Positions 9,481-18,183 are shown, numbered from the stretch's first letter. The stretch: 64,000 nucleotides of DNA from CAXBCP01 sp963974055 (GCA_963974055.1 CAXBCP010000020.1:26503-90502), one strand, 5' to 3'. The notes: generated by a model not told the origin, from the letters alone. Numbers and translations are program-made.

Positions 9481-11844
9481 ATGACGATCCGCACAAACAG
9501 ACTTCGTACCCGCCTTTTGCTGAGTTCGGCGCTTGCGACTCTTACGCTGGGTTACGGCAGCCGCGGCGCCTATGCCGGGGTATGCGCCCCTACCGGTGGC
9601 GGCACGTATCTGTGCGCCGGCGGCGAAAATTCCGCGGCAGACCTGACGCAGACCCTGACCCCGATCAGCCCGCTCATCGTGACGACCACAAACGGCTTCG
9701 GCATCGATACCAGTGTCAATGGCGGCAATGCCTTTTCGCTCTCCGCTTCCGGCGGGCTTCAGTTCAACGACCTGTTCACATCCCTTATCAGAGGGGCGGA
9801 CAGCGGCATCGACGCCCAGAATACCACCTTCGGCAATCTCTCCATCACCACTACCGGCTCGGTAACCGGCGTTTCCTATGACGGTATTTATGCCCGCAAC
9901 AATGCCGGCGGCGGCGACCTGACGATTGACGCCAACAACGTCGCCGGGGCGGCCAGCGGCATCCATGCGGACAATTACGGCACCGGCGCAACCAGCATCA
10001 CGGCAACCGGAACGGTGAGCTCGTCCAGCGGAATCGGCATATATGCGATCAACGACTATGTCAGCGGCGGCATGACCGTGCAGGCCGTTGACGTCAGCGG
10101 CACATTCGGCGGGGTCGAGGTAAGCACATACGGCACCGGCCCTGTCAGCGTTACGACGACCGGCGATGTGACTTCGGCCGGCGGCGACGGCATCTTCGTC
10201 GGCAACGGCTATGACGGCACCGACCTGACGATCAACGCCAACAATGTCAGCGGCGGGTATCACGGCATTCACGCGGAAAATTACGGTACCGGCGCGCTGA
10301 CCATAACGGCGACCGGCACGGTGACGGGTGACAATTCCACTGCGATCCTGGCCATAAATTCCGATTACGGCGACACCACCGACCTGACGATCCAGGCCAA
10401 CAATGTCAGCGGCGCTTACGACGGCGTCGTCGCCATCAATTTCGGGTCGGGCACGACCAGCGTCACCACGACCGGTCTCGTAACAGCCGGGTATACCGAC
10501 GGCATTTTTGCCGTCGATGCCGGCAACGGCACCGGTGTGACCATATCGGCGACCGGCGGCGTCACCGGCTATGACGACGGCATCAAGGTCTATAATTACG
10601 GCAGCGGCGCGCTGAGCGTGACGACAACCGGAACGGTGACCGGCACCACCGATGACGGGATCGATACGCTGAATTTCGGGACCGACCTGATCATTTCCGC
10701 CGAAAACGTAACGGCTGCGGATAACGCCATAAAAGCCTATAGCCGCGGTACCGGATCGGTAAGCGTGACCGCCACCGGCACGGTCACGGGCGGCACCGAT
10801 GACGGGATCACGGCATATAACAGTTCCAACGGCACCGGCCTGACGGTTTCGGCCAATAACGTCAGCGGCGGGCTGAATGCGATCAGGACCGAAAGTTTCG
10901 GCAGCGGCCCGGCGACGGTTACCGTATCCGGCACCGTCACAGGCGGATCCGGCGCCGGCATCGCGACCGAGAGCGGCCCGGGCGGCACCACCGACATCAT
11001 CCTCAATTCGGGGGCGAACGTCAGCGCCGCGTCCGGCACGGCCATTACCAACGACGACGGCGATTCCACGGTAACGGTGAACACGGGTGCATCGGTCACC
11101 GGCGCAATCCAGCTCGGCGGCGGCACCGACGCGACCACCTTCGACGGCGGCGATTTCTCGAACGTTAACAGTTTCGACGGCGGCGCCGGCACCGACAGCC
11201 TGACGTTCCGCAATGTCAACGGCAACGTCGCCGGCGGCAGCATCGTCAATATGGAAGACGTCGTGATCGACAGCGACGCCAATATCACGATAGACGGCAC
11301 GGTCGCCAGCGACGTGACGGTACAAGACGGCGGCACGCTCGGCCCCGGGCTCGCGCCCGGCCTGACGCAGGTCCTCGGCGATGTCGCGCTTATGGCGGGA
11401 TCCACCCTGGCGCTCGAAATCGGCGGTATTGCCGTCGGGTCGCAATACGACCGGCTTGATGTATCCGACGATCTCTCAACGGTCGAGACCGAAGGCACGG
11501 CAACCATCGACGCCGGTACGGTCTTCGATATCGACTTCTTCGGTCCGTTTACCGCCGGTCTGGGCGATACGTTCGACGTGCTGGTGGCGGACGATATTTC
11601 ATCCGTCCTGCTGACGGCCATGATGTTCGACTTTACGGGCGCATCGCTCGGCACCGGCCTTGAATGGGACTTTTCGATCGTCGATTTCGGCGGCGGACGC
11701 GATGCGCTGCGGCTGAGCGTGATCGAGCTTGCCGAAGTCCCCGAACCGTCCGTCGGCGTCATATTCGGCACCGGCCTGCTCGGCTTCGCCGGTTACAGCA
11801 GCATCCGGCGACGGCGTAAAAAAGCCGCGGAAATGGCGGCATAG
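9481..11844 (+). CDS. Repeat-rich secreted PEP-CTERM surface protein
   Basis: 787 residues. An N-terminal signal peptide (RLLLSSALATLTLGYGSRGAYA, residues 11-32) is followed by a Gly/Thr/Asn-rich region of about eight degenerate repeats of roughly 50 residues (about 115-510), each with a pattern like DLTI-ANNVSG, YGTG and TVTG. This predicts a parallel beta-helix like autotransporter passengers. The C-terminus has VPEPS, a hydrophobic helix and RRRRKK, the PEP-CTERM sorting signal recognised by exosortase (EpsH/XrtA). No autotransporter beta-barrel is present. Product is likely an outer-surface or biofilm-matrix protein. Exosortase is not encoded in the window. The gene has its own start after a GGGGA sequence. 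Confidence 0.85.
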   Translation: MTIRTNRLRTRLLLSSALATLTLGYGSRGAYAGVCAPTGGGTYLCAGGENSAADLTQTLTPISPLIVTTTNGFGIDTSVNGGNAFSLSASGGLQFNDLFTSLIRGADSGIDAQNTTFGNLSITTTGSVTGVSYDGIYARNNAGGGDLTIDANNVAGAASGIHADNYGTGATSITATGTVSSSSGIGIYAINDYVSGGMTVQAVDVSGTFGGVEVSTYGTGPVSVTTTGDVTSAGGDGIFVGNGYDGTDLTINANNVSGGYHGIHAENYGTGALTITATGTVTGDNSTAILAINSDYGDTTDLTIQANNVSGAYDGVVAINFGSGTTSVTTTGLVTAGYTDGIFAVDAGNGTGVTISATGGVTGYDDGIKVYNYGSGALSVTTTGTVTGTTDDGIDTLNFGTDLIISAENVTAADNAIKAYSRGTGSVSVTATGTVTGGTDDGITAYNSSNGTGLTVSANNVSGGLNAIRTESFGSGPATVTVSGTVTGGSGAGIATESGPGGTTDIILNSGANVSAASGTAITNDDGDSTVTVNTGASVTGAIQLGGGTDATTFDGGDFSNVNSFDGGAGTDSLTFRNVNGNVAGGSIVNMEDVVIDSDANITIDGTVASDVTVQDGGTLGPGLAPGLTQVLGDVALMAGSTLALEIGGIAVGSQYDRLDVSDDLSTVETEGTATIDAGTVFDIDFFGPFTAGLGDTFDVLVADDISSVLLTAMMFDFTGASLGTGLEWDFSIVDFGGGRDALRLSVIELAEVPEPSVGVIFGTGLLGFAGYSSIRRRRKKAAEMAA

Positions 11845-11858
11845 TCCGTTCGCGGACT
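11843..11858 (+). terminator. UUCG tetraloop hairpin at the end of the PEP-CTERM gene
   Basis: Perfect 6-bp stem AGTCCG / CGGACT closed by TTCG, overlapping the stop codon. UUCG loops are unusually stable. There is no T run after it, so it may be a stabilising 3' hairpin rather than an intrinsic terminator. Confidence 0.4.
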
Positions 11859-12040
11859 TCGCTGCGACGCGACAGCCCGGCCCACATATCCGGAAACTCA
11901 AAGGTTCTTCATAGATTCCCTGCCGGCCGGCATGCGTCCAACGGTTCTGGAGCATGGCATTTTTACGTATATCCGCTACGGTGTGCCGCGCTTTTCGGCG
12001 CCTTGTCCCATACCGATACCGATGACGGAGAATTTCTGTT

Positions 12041-13153
12041 GTGACGGACGAAAAAACGGAAGCATCCCCGCCGCTCCCCGAGGACCAGGTCGAGTACTCC
12101 GTGTCGCCCGGTCTCGCCGGCCGCCTGGCGCGCCACAGGATATCGATCGCGATCACGTCCTATCAGTCCGGCCTGCTGTATTTCGTCGGCCGCAATGCCG
12201 ACGGCGGAATCAACGTCCACCAGACCGCGATGCCGAAGCCCATGGGGCTGTGCCTCGACGGCCCGACCGGCCTGACCATGACATCCGCGTTTCAGATCAT
12301 GCGGCTCGAAAACGTTCTGCAACCGGATCAGCGCGTCAATGACGCGTTCGATGCATGCTACGTGCCCCGCCGGGTACATGTAACGGGCACGCTCGACGCC
12401 CACGACGTCGGGATGGATAGCGCCGGCCGGGCGGTTTTCGTGAATACCCGCTATAACTGCCTGGCGACGACATCGCCGCGCTACAGCTTCGAAGTCGTCT
12501 GGAAACCGCCGTTTATATCGGCGCTGGTTGACGAAGACCGCTGCCATCTTAACGGGCTCGCCATGGAGGGCGGCCGGCCCCGATACGTCACCGCGGTATC
12601 GCGTTCCGACACCATCGACGGCTGGCGCGACCGGCGGGCGGATGGCGGGATCGTCATCGACGTCGACAGCAACGAAATCATCTGCACCGGACTGTCCATG
12701 CCGCATTCGCCGCGCCTGCACCGGGGCGAACTCTGGGTGCTCAATGCCGGCACGGGCGAACTGGGCGTCGTGGACCGCAAGGGCGGCGACGGCGGCAAAG
12801 GCGCGTTCGAAGCGCGGGCGTTCTGTCCCGGTTTCCTCCGCGGGCTCGCGTTTCACGGTAATTTTGCATTCGTCGGCCTTTCGAAGCCGCGCTACAAGCG
12901 GTTCGAGGGACTGGCGCTCGACCAGCGCCTTCAGGACGCGGATTCGGAACCCTGGTGCGGCGTCCAGGTCATCGACCTGTCGACGGGCAGTTGCGTCGAC
13001 TGGTTCCGGATCGACGGCAAGATCGCCGAACTCTACGACTTGGAAATCATCGAAGGCCATGCCTGCCCGATGGCGGTGCCGCCCTATTCCGACGAGGCCG
13101 CCCGCCTGATTACCCTGCCGCCGGAAGGCGGCACGGTCCCCGCCGGCATTTAG
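12041..13153 (+). CDS. TIGR03032 (DUF4915) family protein
   Basis: 370 residues. The conserved run of this family is visible: TSYQSGLLYFVG near 39, the segment HDVGMDSAGRAVFVNTRYNCLAT near 122, KPPFISALVDEDRCHLNGLAM near 155, RYVTAVSRSDTIDGWRDRR near 178 and MPHSPRLHRGELWVLNAG near 220. The family is predicted to be a beta-propeller-like protein of unknown biochemical role. Start: GTG at 12041 after GGAGA with nine bases of spacing. It stands alone between the PEP-CTERM gene and the arsenic operon; a hairpin terminator follows its stop. Confidence 0.85.
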   Translation: MTDEKTEASPPLPEDQVEYSVSPGLAGRLARHRISIAITSYQSGLLYFVGRNADGGINVHQTAMPKPMGLCLDGPTGLTMTSAFQIMRLENVLQPDQRVNDAFDACYVPRRVHVTGTLDAHDVGMDSAGRAVFVNTRYNCLATTSPRYSFEVVWKPPFISALVDEDRCHLNGLAMEGGRPRYVTAVSRSDTIDGWRDRRADGGIVIDVDSNEIICTGLSMPHSPRLHRGELWVLNAGTGELGVVDRKGGDGGKGAFEARAFCPGFLRGLAFHGNFAFVGLSKPRYKRFEGLALDQRLQDADSEPWCGVQVIDLSTGSCVDWFRIDGKIAELYDLEIIEGHACPMAVPPYSDEAARLITLPPEGGTVPAGI

Positions 13154-13174
13154 CCGCGCGAACGGCGCGCTTTT
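13152..13174 (+). terminator. Probable intrinsic terminator
   Basis: GC-rich stem directly on the stop codon of the TIGR03032 gene (left arm 13152-13159 with one bulged C, loop GAACG, right arm 13165-13171) followed by TTTT. It would insulate the downstream arsenic operon. Confidence 0.45.
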
Positions 13175-13280
13175 CCTGCGCCCAAACCAGCGAATTCCGG
13201 ACCGCCCACATGCCCGCCGCGGGCCACGCAACTTCGTGAATTTTTTGTGAAATATGGGGCGGAACCGTTCCCCATCCTCA

Positions 13281-13304
13281 ATTGTTCGATTATACTGGAA
13301 CAAT
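13281..13304 (+). promoter_or_regulatory. Inverted-repeat operator over the -10 and start codon of the ars operon
   Basis: Arms ATTGTTC (13281-13287) and GAACAAT (13298-13304) flank a 10-bp spacer that contains TATACT (13291-13296), a good -10 box. The right arm runs into the ATG at 13303. The ArsR domain encoded immediately downstream is the obvious ligand, so this looks like an autoregulatory operator. A -10 this close to the ATG implies a leaderless or nearly leaderless mRNA. A matching -35 is weak. Confidence 0.55.
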
Positions 13305-14154
13305 GGATGAAAAACAGGCAGCTGCGAAATTCACAGCCCTTGCGCAGGAAACGCGGGTGCGCCTGCTGCGCCTGTTGAGCTCTGCGGGCGCTACCGGCAT
13401 GGGGGCAGGAGAACTGCACCGGCGCACGGGCGTTCCGGCCTCGACCCTGTCCTTTCACCTGTCCGCGCTCGAGCAGGCAGGTCTCGTCCAGTCGACGCGG
13501 CAGGGGCGCACATCGACCTACGCAATCCGTTTCGTCGGGCTGCGGGACCTGCTGACCTTCATCACCGAAACCTGCTGCGCCGGACAGCCCGACCTTTGCG
13601 GCGACATCGCGCGGCTTCTCCCGGAAATTGAAATCAAGGAGGTAATCATGACCGGATCGTTCAACGTCTTGTTCCTGTGCACGCATAATTCGGCCCGATC
13701 GATTATCGCGGAGGCCATTCTGAACAAGATCGGAAACGGGAGGTTCCGCGCCTACTCCGCCGGGTCCGACCCGGTTGCAGAACCCAATGCGGAAGTGCTC
13801 GAGAATCTCAAACGCCTCGACCACGACATTTCCAACGCGCGAAGCAAATCCTGGGACGAGTTCGTCGGCCCCGACGCCCCGGTCATGGATTTCGTTATCG
13901 CGCTGTGCGACACGACGGAGGGTCAGGTCTGTCCGGAATTCGGAGACAGGGTCGTCTCGGCATCCTGGCCGTTGCCGGATCCGGCCATGTTCACCGGCAC
14001 CCAGACGGAACGCCAGGTCCTGTTGAACCAGCTCTACAGCATGATCAACCGGCGGCTCGGCATCTTCGTCAATCTGCCGTTCGACAGCCTGGACCGCCTG
14101 GCGCTGACGGCGCGCCTCGACGAGCTCGGCTACAGCTCGCCGGCAAACGCATAG
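13303..14154 (+). CDS. ArsR repressor - ArsC arsenate reductase fusion
   Basis: 283 residues. Residues 1-~110 are an ArsR/SmtB winged helix (recognition helix near TLSFHLSALEQAGLV) with an As(III) site candidate ETCCAGQPDLC, a Cys pair plus one more Cys as in atypical ArsR proteins. Residues ~116-283 are a low-molecular-weight phosphatase-type ArsC with the P-loop CTHNSARS (CX5R), a second Cys in ALCDTTEG, a third in VCPEFG and the general-acid region WPLPDPA, implying thioredoxin-coupled reduction of arsenate. The fusion would sense arsenite and make it. An in-frame ATG with a perfect Shine-Dalgarno lies at the domain junction, so free ArsC may also be made. First gene of an operon with GAPDH and arsJ. 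Confidence 0.9.
   Translation: MDEKQAAAKFTALAQETRVRLLRLLSSAGATGMGAGELHRRTGVPASTLSFHLSALEQAGLVQSTRQGRTSTYAIRFVGLRDLLTFITETCCAGQPDLCGDIARLLPEIEIKEVIMTGSFNVLFLCTHNSARSIIAEAILNKIGNGRFRAYSAGSDPVAEPNAEVLENLKRLDHDISNARSKSWDEFVGPDAPVMDFVIALCDTTEGQVCPEFGDRVVSASWPLPDPAMFTGTQTERQVLLNQLYSMINRRLGIFVNLPFDSLDRLALTARLDELGYSSPANA
13636..13650 (+). promoter_or_regulatory. Internal ribosome binding site and ATG at the ArsR/ArsC junction
   Basis: AAGGAGGT at 13636-13643 sits four bases before an in-frame ATG at 13648, inside the fused frame. The protein from this ATG begins with the standard ArsC N-terminus just before NVLFLCTHNSARS. The site is better than any start signal upstream of the fusion itself, so separate translation of ArsC is likely. 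Confidence 0.7.
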
Positions 14155-14166
14155 GAGGCGCCGGAT

Positions 14167-15210
14167 ATGGCAATCGGCATCAACGGCATGGGCCGCATCG
14201 GACGATTGACCCTGCGGGCGGCGATGGGCGGCGTGCCGCGCGACGATTCCGACCCCAGTGACGGCAACGGACTGGATATCGTCCACGTCAACGAGATTTC
14301 CGGCGGCGCTAAGACCACCGCCCATCTCCTGGAATTCGACAGCGTACAGGGCCGGTGGCGCAACGGGATCGGCGCGGAGAACGACGATGCGCTTTCCATC
14401 GGCGGCAAGCGCATCGGGTTTTCCGCGGCGCCGAGCCCCGGCGACGTGCCCTGGGGCGACCTGGGCTGCGATGTCGTGCTGGAATGCACGGGCCGGTTCC
14501 GCTCGGCGGAGACATTGCAGGCCTATTTCGATACCGGCGTAAAACGCGTAATCGTGGCCGCACCGGTAAAGGACCCCGGCGTCCTGAACGTCGTCATGGG
14601 GGTCAATGACGGGCGCTACGACCCGGCGGTGCACCGGATCGTCACGGCGGCGTCGTGCACGACCAACTGCCTGGCCCCGGTGGTGAAAGTGGTGCACGAG
14701 GCCATCGGCATCCGCCACGGTCAGATTACGACCATCCACAATCCGACGAATACCAATATCGTGGTCGATGCGCCGCACAAGGACCTGCGCCGGGCACGGT
14801 CCGCCCTGTTGTCGCTGCAGCCGACGACAACGGGAAGCGCGACGGCAATCGGGCTGATCTTCCCGGAGCTGATGGGCAAACTGAACGGCCATGCCGTGCG
14901 CGCGCCCGTGATGAATGCAAGCCTGACCGACTGCGTGTTCGAACTGAACCGGGAAACGACGCCGGACGAGGTCAACGGGCTGTTCGACGACGCCTCGGCC
15001 GGTCCCCTGGCGGGCATCCTGAGCATCGAGCGCCGCCCCCTTGTTTCGGCCGACTTTGCCGGCGACAGCCGCAGTTCCATCGTCGACGCACCCAGCACCA
15101 TCGTCACCGACGGGACGTTGCTGAAGGTTTACGCCTGGTACGACAACGAACTGGGTTATTCCTGCCGCATGGTCGATCTGGCGAACAAGCTGATCGCCGA
15201 AGGCCTGTGA
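14167..15210 (+). CDS. ArsJ-associated glyceraldehyde-3-phosphate dehydrogenase
   Basis: 347 residues of the type I GAPDH family: N-terminal NAD motif GINGMGRIGRL, catalytic Cys in AASCTTNCLAP (near 160), and C-terminal YAWYDNELGYSCRMVDL. Next to arsJ, GAPDH uses arsenate in place of phosphate to make the unstable 1-arseno-3-phosphoglycerate, which ArsJ exports; this is established for such pairs. AGGAGG lies eight bases before the ATG. It is 12 bp after the fusion gene and 7 bp before arsJ, so the three form one operon. The central glycolytic GAPDH is presumably elsewhere. Confidence 0.92.
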   Translation: MAIGINGMGRIGRLTLRAAMGGVPRDDSDPSDGNGLDIVHVNEISGGAKTTAHLLEFDSVQGRWRNGIGAENDDALSIGGKRIGFSAAPSPGDVPWGDLGCDVVLECTGRFRSAETLQAYFDTGVKRVIVAAPVKDPGVLNVVMGVNDGRYDPAVHRIVTAASCTTNCLAPVVKVVHEAIGIRHGQITTIHNPTNTNIVVDAPHKDLRRARSALLSLQPTTTGSATAIGLIFPELMGKLNGHAVRAPVMNASLTDCVFELNRETTPDEVNGLFDDASAGPLAGILSIERRPLVSADFAGDSRSSIVDAPSTIVTDGTLLKVYAWYDNELGYSCRMVDLANKLIAEGL

Positions 15211-15217
15211 ACCGGCC

Positions 15218-16435
15218 ATGCGCAACTACCTGATCGTCACGGCCTCCTATTGGGGATTCACCCTGACGGACGGTGCATTGCGCATGCTCGTCCTGCTTCA
15301 TTTCTATCGGCTGGGATATTCTCCGTTCACGCTGGCATTCCTGTTCCTGCTCTACGAAGCGGCGGGCATCTTCGCCAATCTGGGCGGCGGCTGGCTGGCG
15401 GCGCGGTTCGGGATCCGGCGCATGCTCGCGCTCGGCCTCGGGCTGCAGATTGCCGGCCTGCTGTTCCTGTCGGTGCTCGATCCGGGCTGGGACGCCGCGC
15501 TGTCCGTTGTCTGGGTGGTCGCCGCGCAGGGCATTGCCGGCGTCGCCAAGGACATCACCAAGACCGCCTCCAAGTCTGCGATCAAGATCACCTCCGTCGC
15601 CGGCAATGCGCAGCTGTTTCGCTGGGTCGCATGGTTCACCGGATCAAAGAACGCGACCAAGGGGCTCGGGTTTTTTATCGGCGGCGTCCTGCTCGATACC
15701 GCCGGGTTCGAACCGGCCCTGTGGCTGATGGCGGCGATGCTCGCGGCGATACTGGTCTCCTGCGTTGCCGCGCTGCCATCCGGCCTCGGCATATCGGAAT
15801 CGTCGAAATCCGTCCGCGAACTGTTCGGCAAGTCCGCCGGGGTCAATATCCTCGCCGCCGCGCGCATCTTCATGTTCGGGGCGCGGGACGTCTGGTTCGT
15901 CGTCGGCCTGCCCGTTTTCCTCTATTCCGCCGGGTGGGACTTCTGGGAGGTCGGCGGCTTTCTCGCCGTCTGGACCATTGCCTATGGCGGCATTCAGGCC
16001 GTCGCCCCTTCGCTGGTGTCGCGCAGTACGGACGGCCTCAGCCGCGAGGTGCCGGCCGCACGGGTCTGGGCAATTTTCCTGACCGTAATTCCCGCCCTGC
16101 TCGTCGCCGGGCTGCAGACGGGTGCGGTCCTGCCCGTCCCGCCCGCGACGGTGGTCGTGGCCGGGCTGATGGTCTTCGCCATCCCGTTTGCCGTAAACTC
16201 CTCGCTGCACTCCTACCTGATCCTCGCCTATGCCGGTTCGAAAAAAGCGGCGGAGGACGTCGGGTTCTATTACGCCGCCAATGCGGCGGGGCGTCTGACG
16301 GGGACGCTTCTGTCGGGGCTTCTTTACCAGTCGGGCGGGCTGACAGGATGTCTCCTGGGGTCGCTGGCGATGCTCCTGACCTGCACGGCGATCACCTTCG
16401 CCCTGCCGCGATCGGCACCCCGGGCGGCCAAGTAG
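15218..16435 (+). CDS. arsJ: ArsJ organoarsenical (1-arseno-3-phosphoglycerate) exporter, MFS
   Basis: 405 residues, 10-12 hydrophobic segments, beginning MRNYLIVTASYWGFTLTDGA, the typical ArsJ start. Conserved central part GIAGVAKDITKTASKSAIK and NATKGLGFFIGG are family hallmarks. Exports the product of the adjacent GAPDH from the inner membrane. The gene appears complete here, but the DNA encoding residues from about 360 onward is present a second time at the right end of the window, 47.6 kb away, bracketing the polysaccharide locus. Confidence 0.93.
   Translation: MRNYLIVTASYWGFTLTDGALRMLVLLHFYRLGYSPFTLAFLFLLYEAAGIFANLGGGWLAARFGIRRMLALGLGLQIAGLLFLSVLDPGWDAALSVVWVVAAQGIAGVAKDITKTASKSAIKITSVAGNAQLFRWVAWFTGSKNATKGLGFFIGGVLLDTAGFEPALWLMAAMLAAILVSCVAALPSGLGISESSKSVRELFGKSAGVNILAAARIFMFGARDVWFVVGLPVFLYSAGWDFWEVGGFLAVWTIAYGGIQAVAPSLVSRSTDGLSREVPAARVWAIFLTVIPALLVAGLQTGAVLPVPPATVVVAGLMVFAIPFAVNSSLHSYLILAYAGSKKAAEDVGFYYAANAAGRLTGTLLSGLLYQSGGLTGCLLGSLAMLLTCTAITFALPRSAPRAAK
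16297..16385 (+). repeat. Left copy of a long direct repeat (3' part of arsJ)
   Basis: 89 bp within arsJ identical to 63912-64000 except for one base (16304 A, 63919 G); 81 bp from 16305 to 16385 are exact. The offset is 47,615 bp. The true right end of the repeat cannot be seen because the other copy runs off the window; it could extend to or past the arsJ stop at 16435. Confidence 0.95.
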
Positions 16436-16982
16436 CCCCCCGTCACGCCCGAATTTCGACGTTTCCTGAAATTGGGAGCGGTTCGAGGAGATGCGAAACT
16501 GTTGGTTTCGTATTACTTCCAAGCTAGCCGCCAATGGGCGGCCCGCCGTGCGTTTGACCCGCAGCCTCCTTTTCAGGACGTAGCATGAAGCCCTGTCATA
16601 CGAAGACGGAACCTAGGCTGAACGAATTCTGAGCTGAAAACATTCCGGACCAGTCCATTGCGCAGCGTTTTCAGGACAGTATCCGCGATGCTCGCCAGGC
16701 GGAACTGCAGATCGCTCTCACTCACCAACTGTCCGCCGATTTTATTTGATGCGCAGGCTGTTCGGTCCATGATCGAACTCTGGTTTCTATGTAGATTGAT
16801 CAGCCAGCACCGACGCAACGACCTAAGATAGTGTACATCATCGTTTTTCTACCAAGGAAATTCTGTCAATTGACAGATATCTGCGTTCAAATTCGAGCGC
16901 ATCCTTCTAATTTTTCCCAGTTGCAGTTACTGTAAGTCAGACGAATTTTTTAATTCACGCAAAGAATTTCTGATCAAATAAT
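16436..16982. other. Island-boundary intergenic region
   Basis: About 550 bp without a convincing gene, between arsJ and the first glycosyltransferase. Base composition changes here from GC-rich to AT-rich, most sharply after about 16780. A minus-strand frame of 81 codons (16573-16818) shows no recognisable family and no clear ribosome site. The region also holds a perfect 14-bp palindrome at 16863. No integrase, tRNA or insertion-sequence gene is seen here. Confidence 0.5.
16863..16876. promoter_or_regulatory. Perfect 14-bp palindrome upstream of the polysaccharide locus
   Basis: CTGTCAATTGACAG, a perfect inverted repeat without spacer, 106 bp before the ATG of the first glycosyltransferase gene in AT-rich DNA. 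Its form suits a dimeric regulator. I cannot assign the regulator. Confidence 0.4.
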
Positions 16983-18179
16983 ATGAATCAAACAGAACAA
17001 TCGTCGGCTGCAGAGACGGTCGACGATCAAGTAAAAATTCTCTTCCTCGTCACAGAAGATTGGTACTTCTTCTCGCACCGCCTTGCTCTTGCGCAATCAT
17101 GTCGCAATCTTGGATGGAATGTCGTTGTCGCGACGCATATTAATAAAAATTATGACGAGATGAAGCGTCAGAGCTTTGAGATTGTCCCGATTCGAATGCG
17201 TCGAGGTTACGGAAATCTTTTTTCGGAAATTTTCGCAATTTTCGAACTAATCAAAATTTATAGACACCATAAACCGGATATTATTCATAACGTTGCGCTG
17301 AAGCCGGTAATATACGGATCGCTAGCCGCTCGATTTACACGCACGGCTCCGGTTATCAACATGCTTGCCGGGATGGGCTATGTTTTTTCGAGAGGAGGCC
17401 TATCTACGAGGCTCATACGGGCGGCCATCAAGCTTGCGTTAAAATCCAGCCTGAGCCCCCGAAGGCATTGGCTTATTGTCCAGAACAACACTGACGCAAC
17501 CGTGTTGATCGGCAACGGCATCGCCTCCGCAGAACGAACGAAAATTATAAGCGGGTCGGGCGTAAACGTTCAGAAGTTCAAGCCGACCCCGGAGCCCGAA
17601 GGGCCGGTTATTGTCGCGGTTGTATCGCGGATGCTCAAGGACAAAGGGATAAGAGAGGCCGTAATGGCCGCCCGCGAACTTAAACGCCGCCGCGTCGATA
17701 TTGAGATATGGCTGGTAGGCGACGAAGATCCAAAGAATCCGTCATCACTATCCGAAGAAACGCTTCGGCAATGGGATGAAGAAGGATGTATCCGGTGGCT
17801 AGGCTATCAAACGGACATCTCGGCAATCTGGGCAAAGGCGCATATTGCGCTGTTACCATCCTATCGGGAGGGAATGCCGATGTCTTTGCTTGAGGCAGCG
17901 GCATGCGGTCGCCCAATTGTCACCACAGACGTCCCAGGTTGCAATGAATTGATAAAAGACAGTGTGAACGGAATTCTTGTCCCAAAGCATGATTGGATAG
18001 GTATAGCGAATGCGATCCAAACGCTCGCCAACTCTCCTCAACTTCGGGCAAAATTAGGCGCAGCCGCACGCGATACGGTTTGTGGCGCATACAGTGTAGA
18101 GACGGTTAACCGGGAAACGCATGCGCTATATCAATTGGCGTTGCGTGAATCAAAGCGTGACCGGTCACACGCCATCTGA
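16983..18179 (+). CDS. Glycosyltransferase family 4
   Basis: 398 residues, GT-B fold. The N-terminal domain starts VKILFLVTEDWYFFSHRLALA; the C-terminal nucleotide-sugar domain shows VAVVSRMLKDKGIREAV (near 208), LLPSYREGMPMSLLEAAACGRPIVTTDVPGC (near 290) with the EGxPxxLLEA pattern of GT4 retaining enzymes. It resembles WbpY/PglA-like transferases that extend O-chains at the cytoplasmic face of the inner membrane. Its codon use is noticeably AT-richer than the arsenic operon, marking the start of the transferred locus. A terminator follows directly, so it is likely expressed alone. Confidence 0.88.
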   Translation: MNQTEQSSAAETVDDQVKILFLVTEDWYFFSHRLALAQSCRNLGWNVVVATHINKNYDEMKRQSFEIVPIRMRRGYGNLFSEIFAIFELIKIYRHHKPDIIHNVALKPVIYGSLAARFTRTAPVINMLAGMGYVFSRGGLSTRLIRAAIKLALKSSLSPRRHWLIVQNNTDATVLIGNGIASAERTKIISGSGVNVQKFKPTPEPEGPVIVAVVSRMLKDKGIREAVMAARELKRRRVDIEIWLVGDEDPKNPSSLSEETLRQWDEEGCIRWLGYQTDISAIWAKAHIALLPSYREGMPMSLLEAAACGRPIVTTDVPGCNELIKDSVNGILVPKHDWIGIANAIQTLANSPQLRAKLGAAARDTVCGAYSVETVNRETHALYQLALRESKRDRSHAI

Positions 18180-18183
18180 CATA

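Noticed and set aside
9830..10990. Periodic repeats of about 150 bp, considered as a CRISPR-like or tandem DNA array.
   Set aside because: The repeats are in frame, degenerate at the DNA level and explained by a beta-helix protein repeat; no short identical repeats with spacers.
9115..11445. Minus-strand open frame of 776 codons opposite the PEP-CTERM gene.
   Set aside because: It mirrors the codon periodicity of the plus-strand gene, which has a signal peptide, repeats and a sorting signal; the antisense product has no recognisable domain.
13150..15225. Minus-strand open frame of 691 codons opposite the arsenic operon.
   Set aside because: Overlaps two clearly homologous genes (the arsR-arsC fusion and GAPDH); long antisense frames are common in GC-rich DNA.
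16573..16818. Minus-strand frame of 81 codons in the island-boundary gap.
   Set aside because: No family match I recognise, no clear ribosome site; could be a remnant but cannot be supported.
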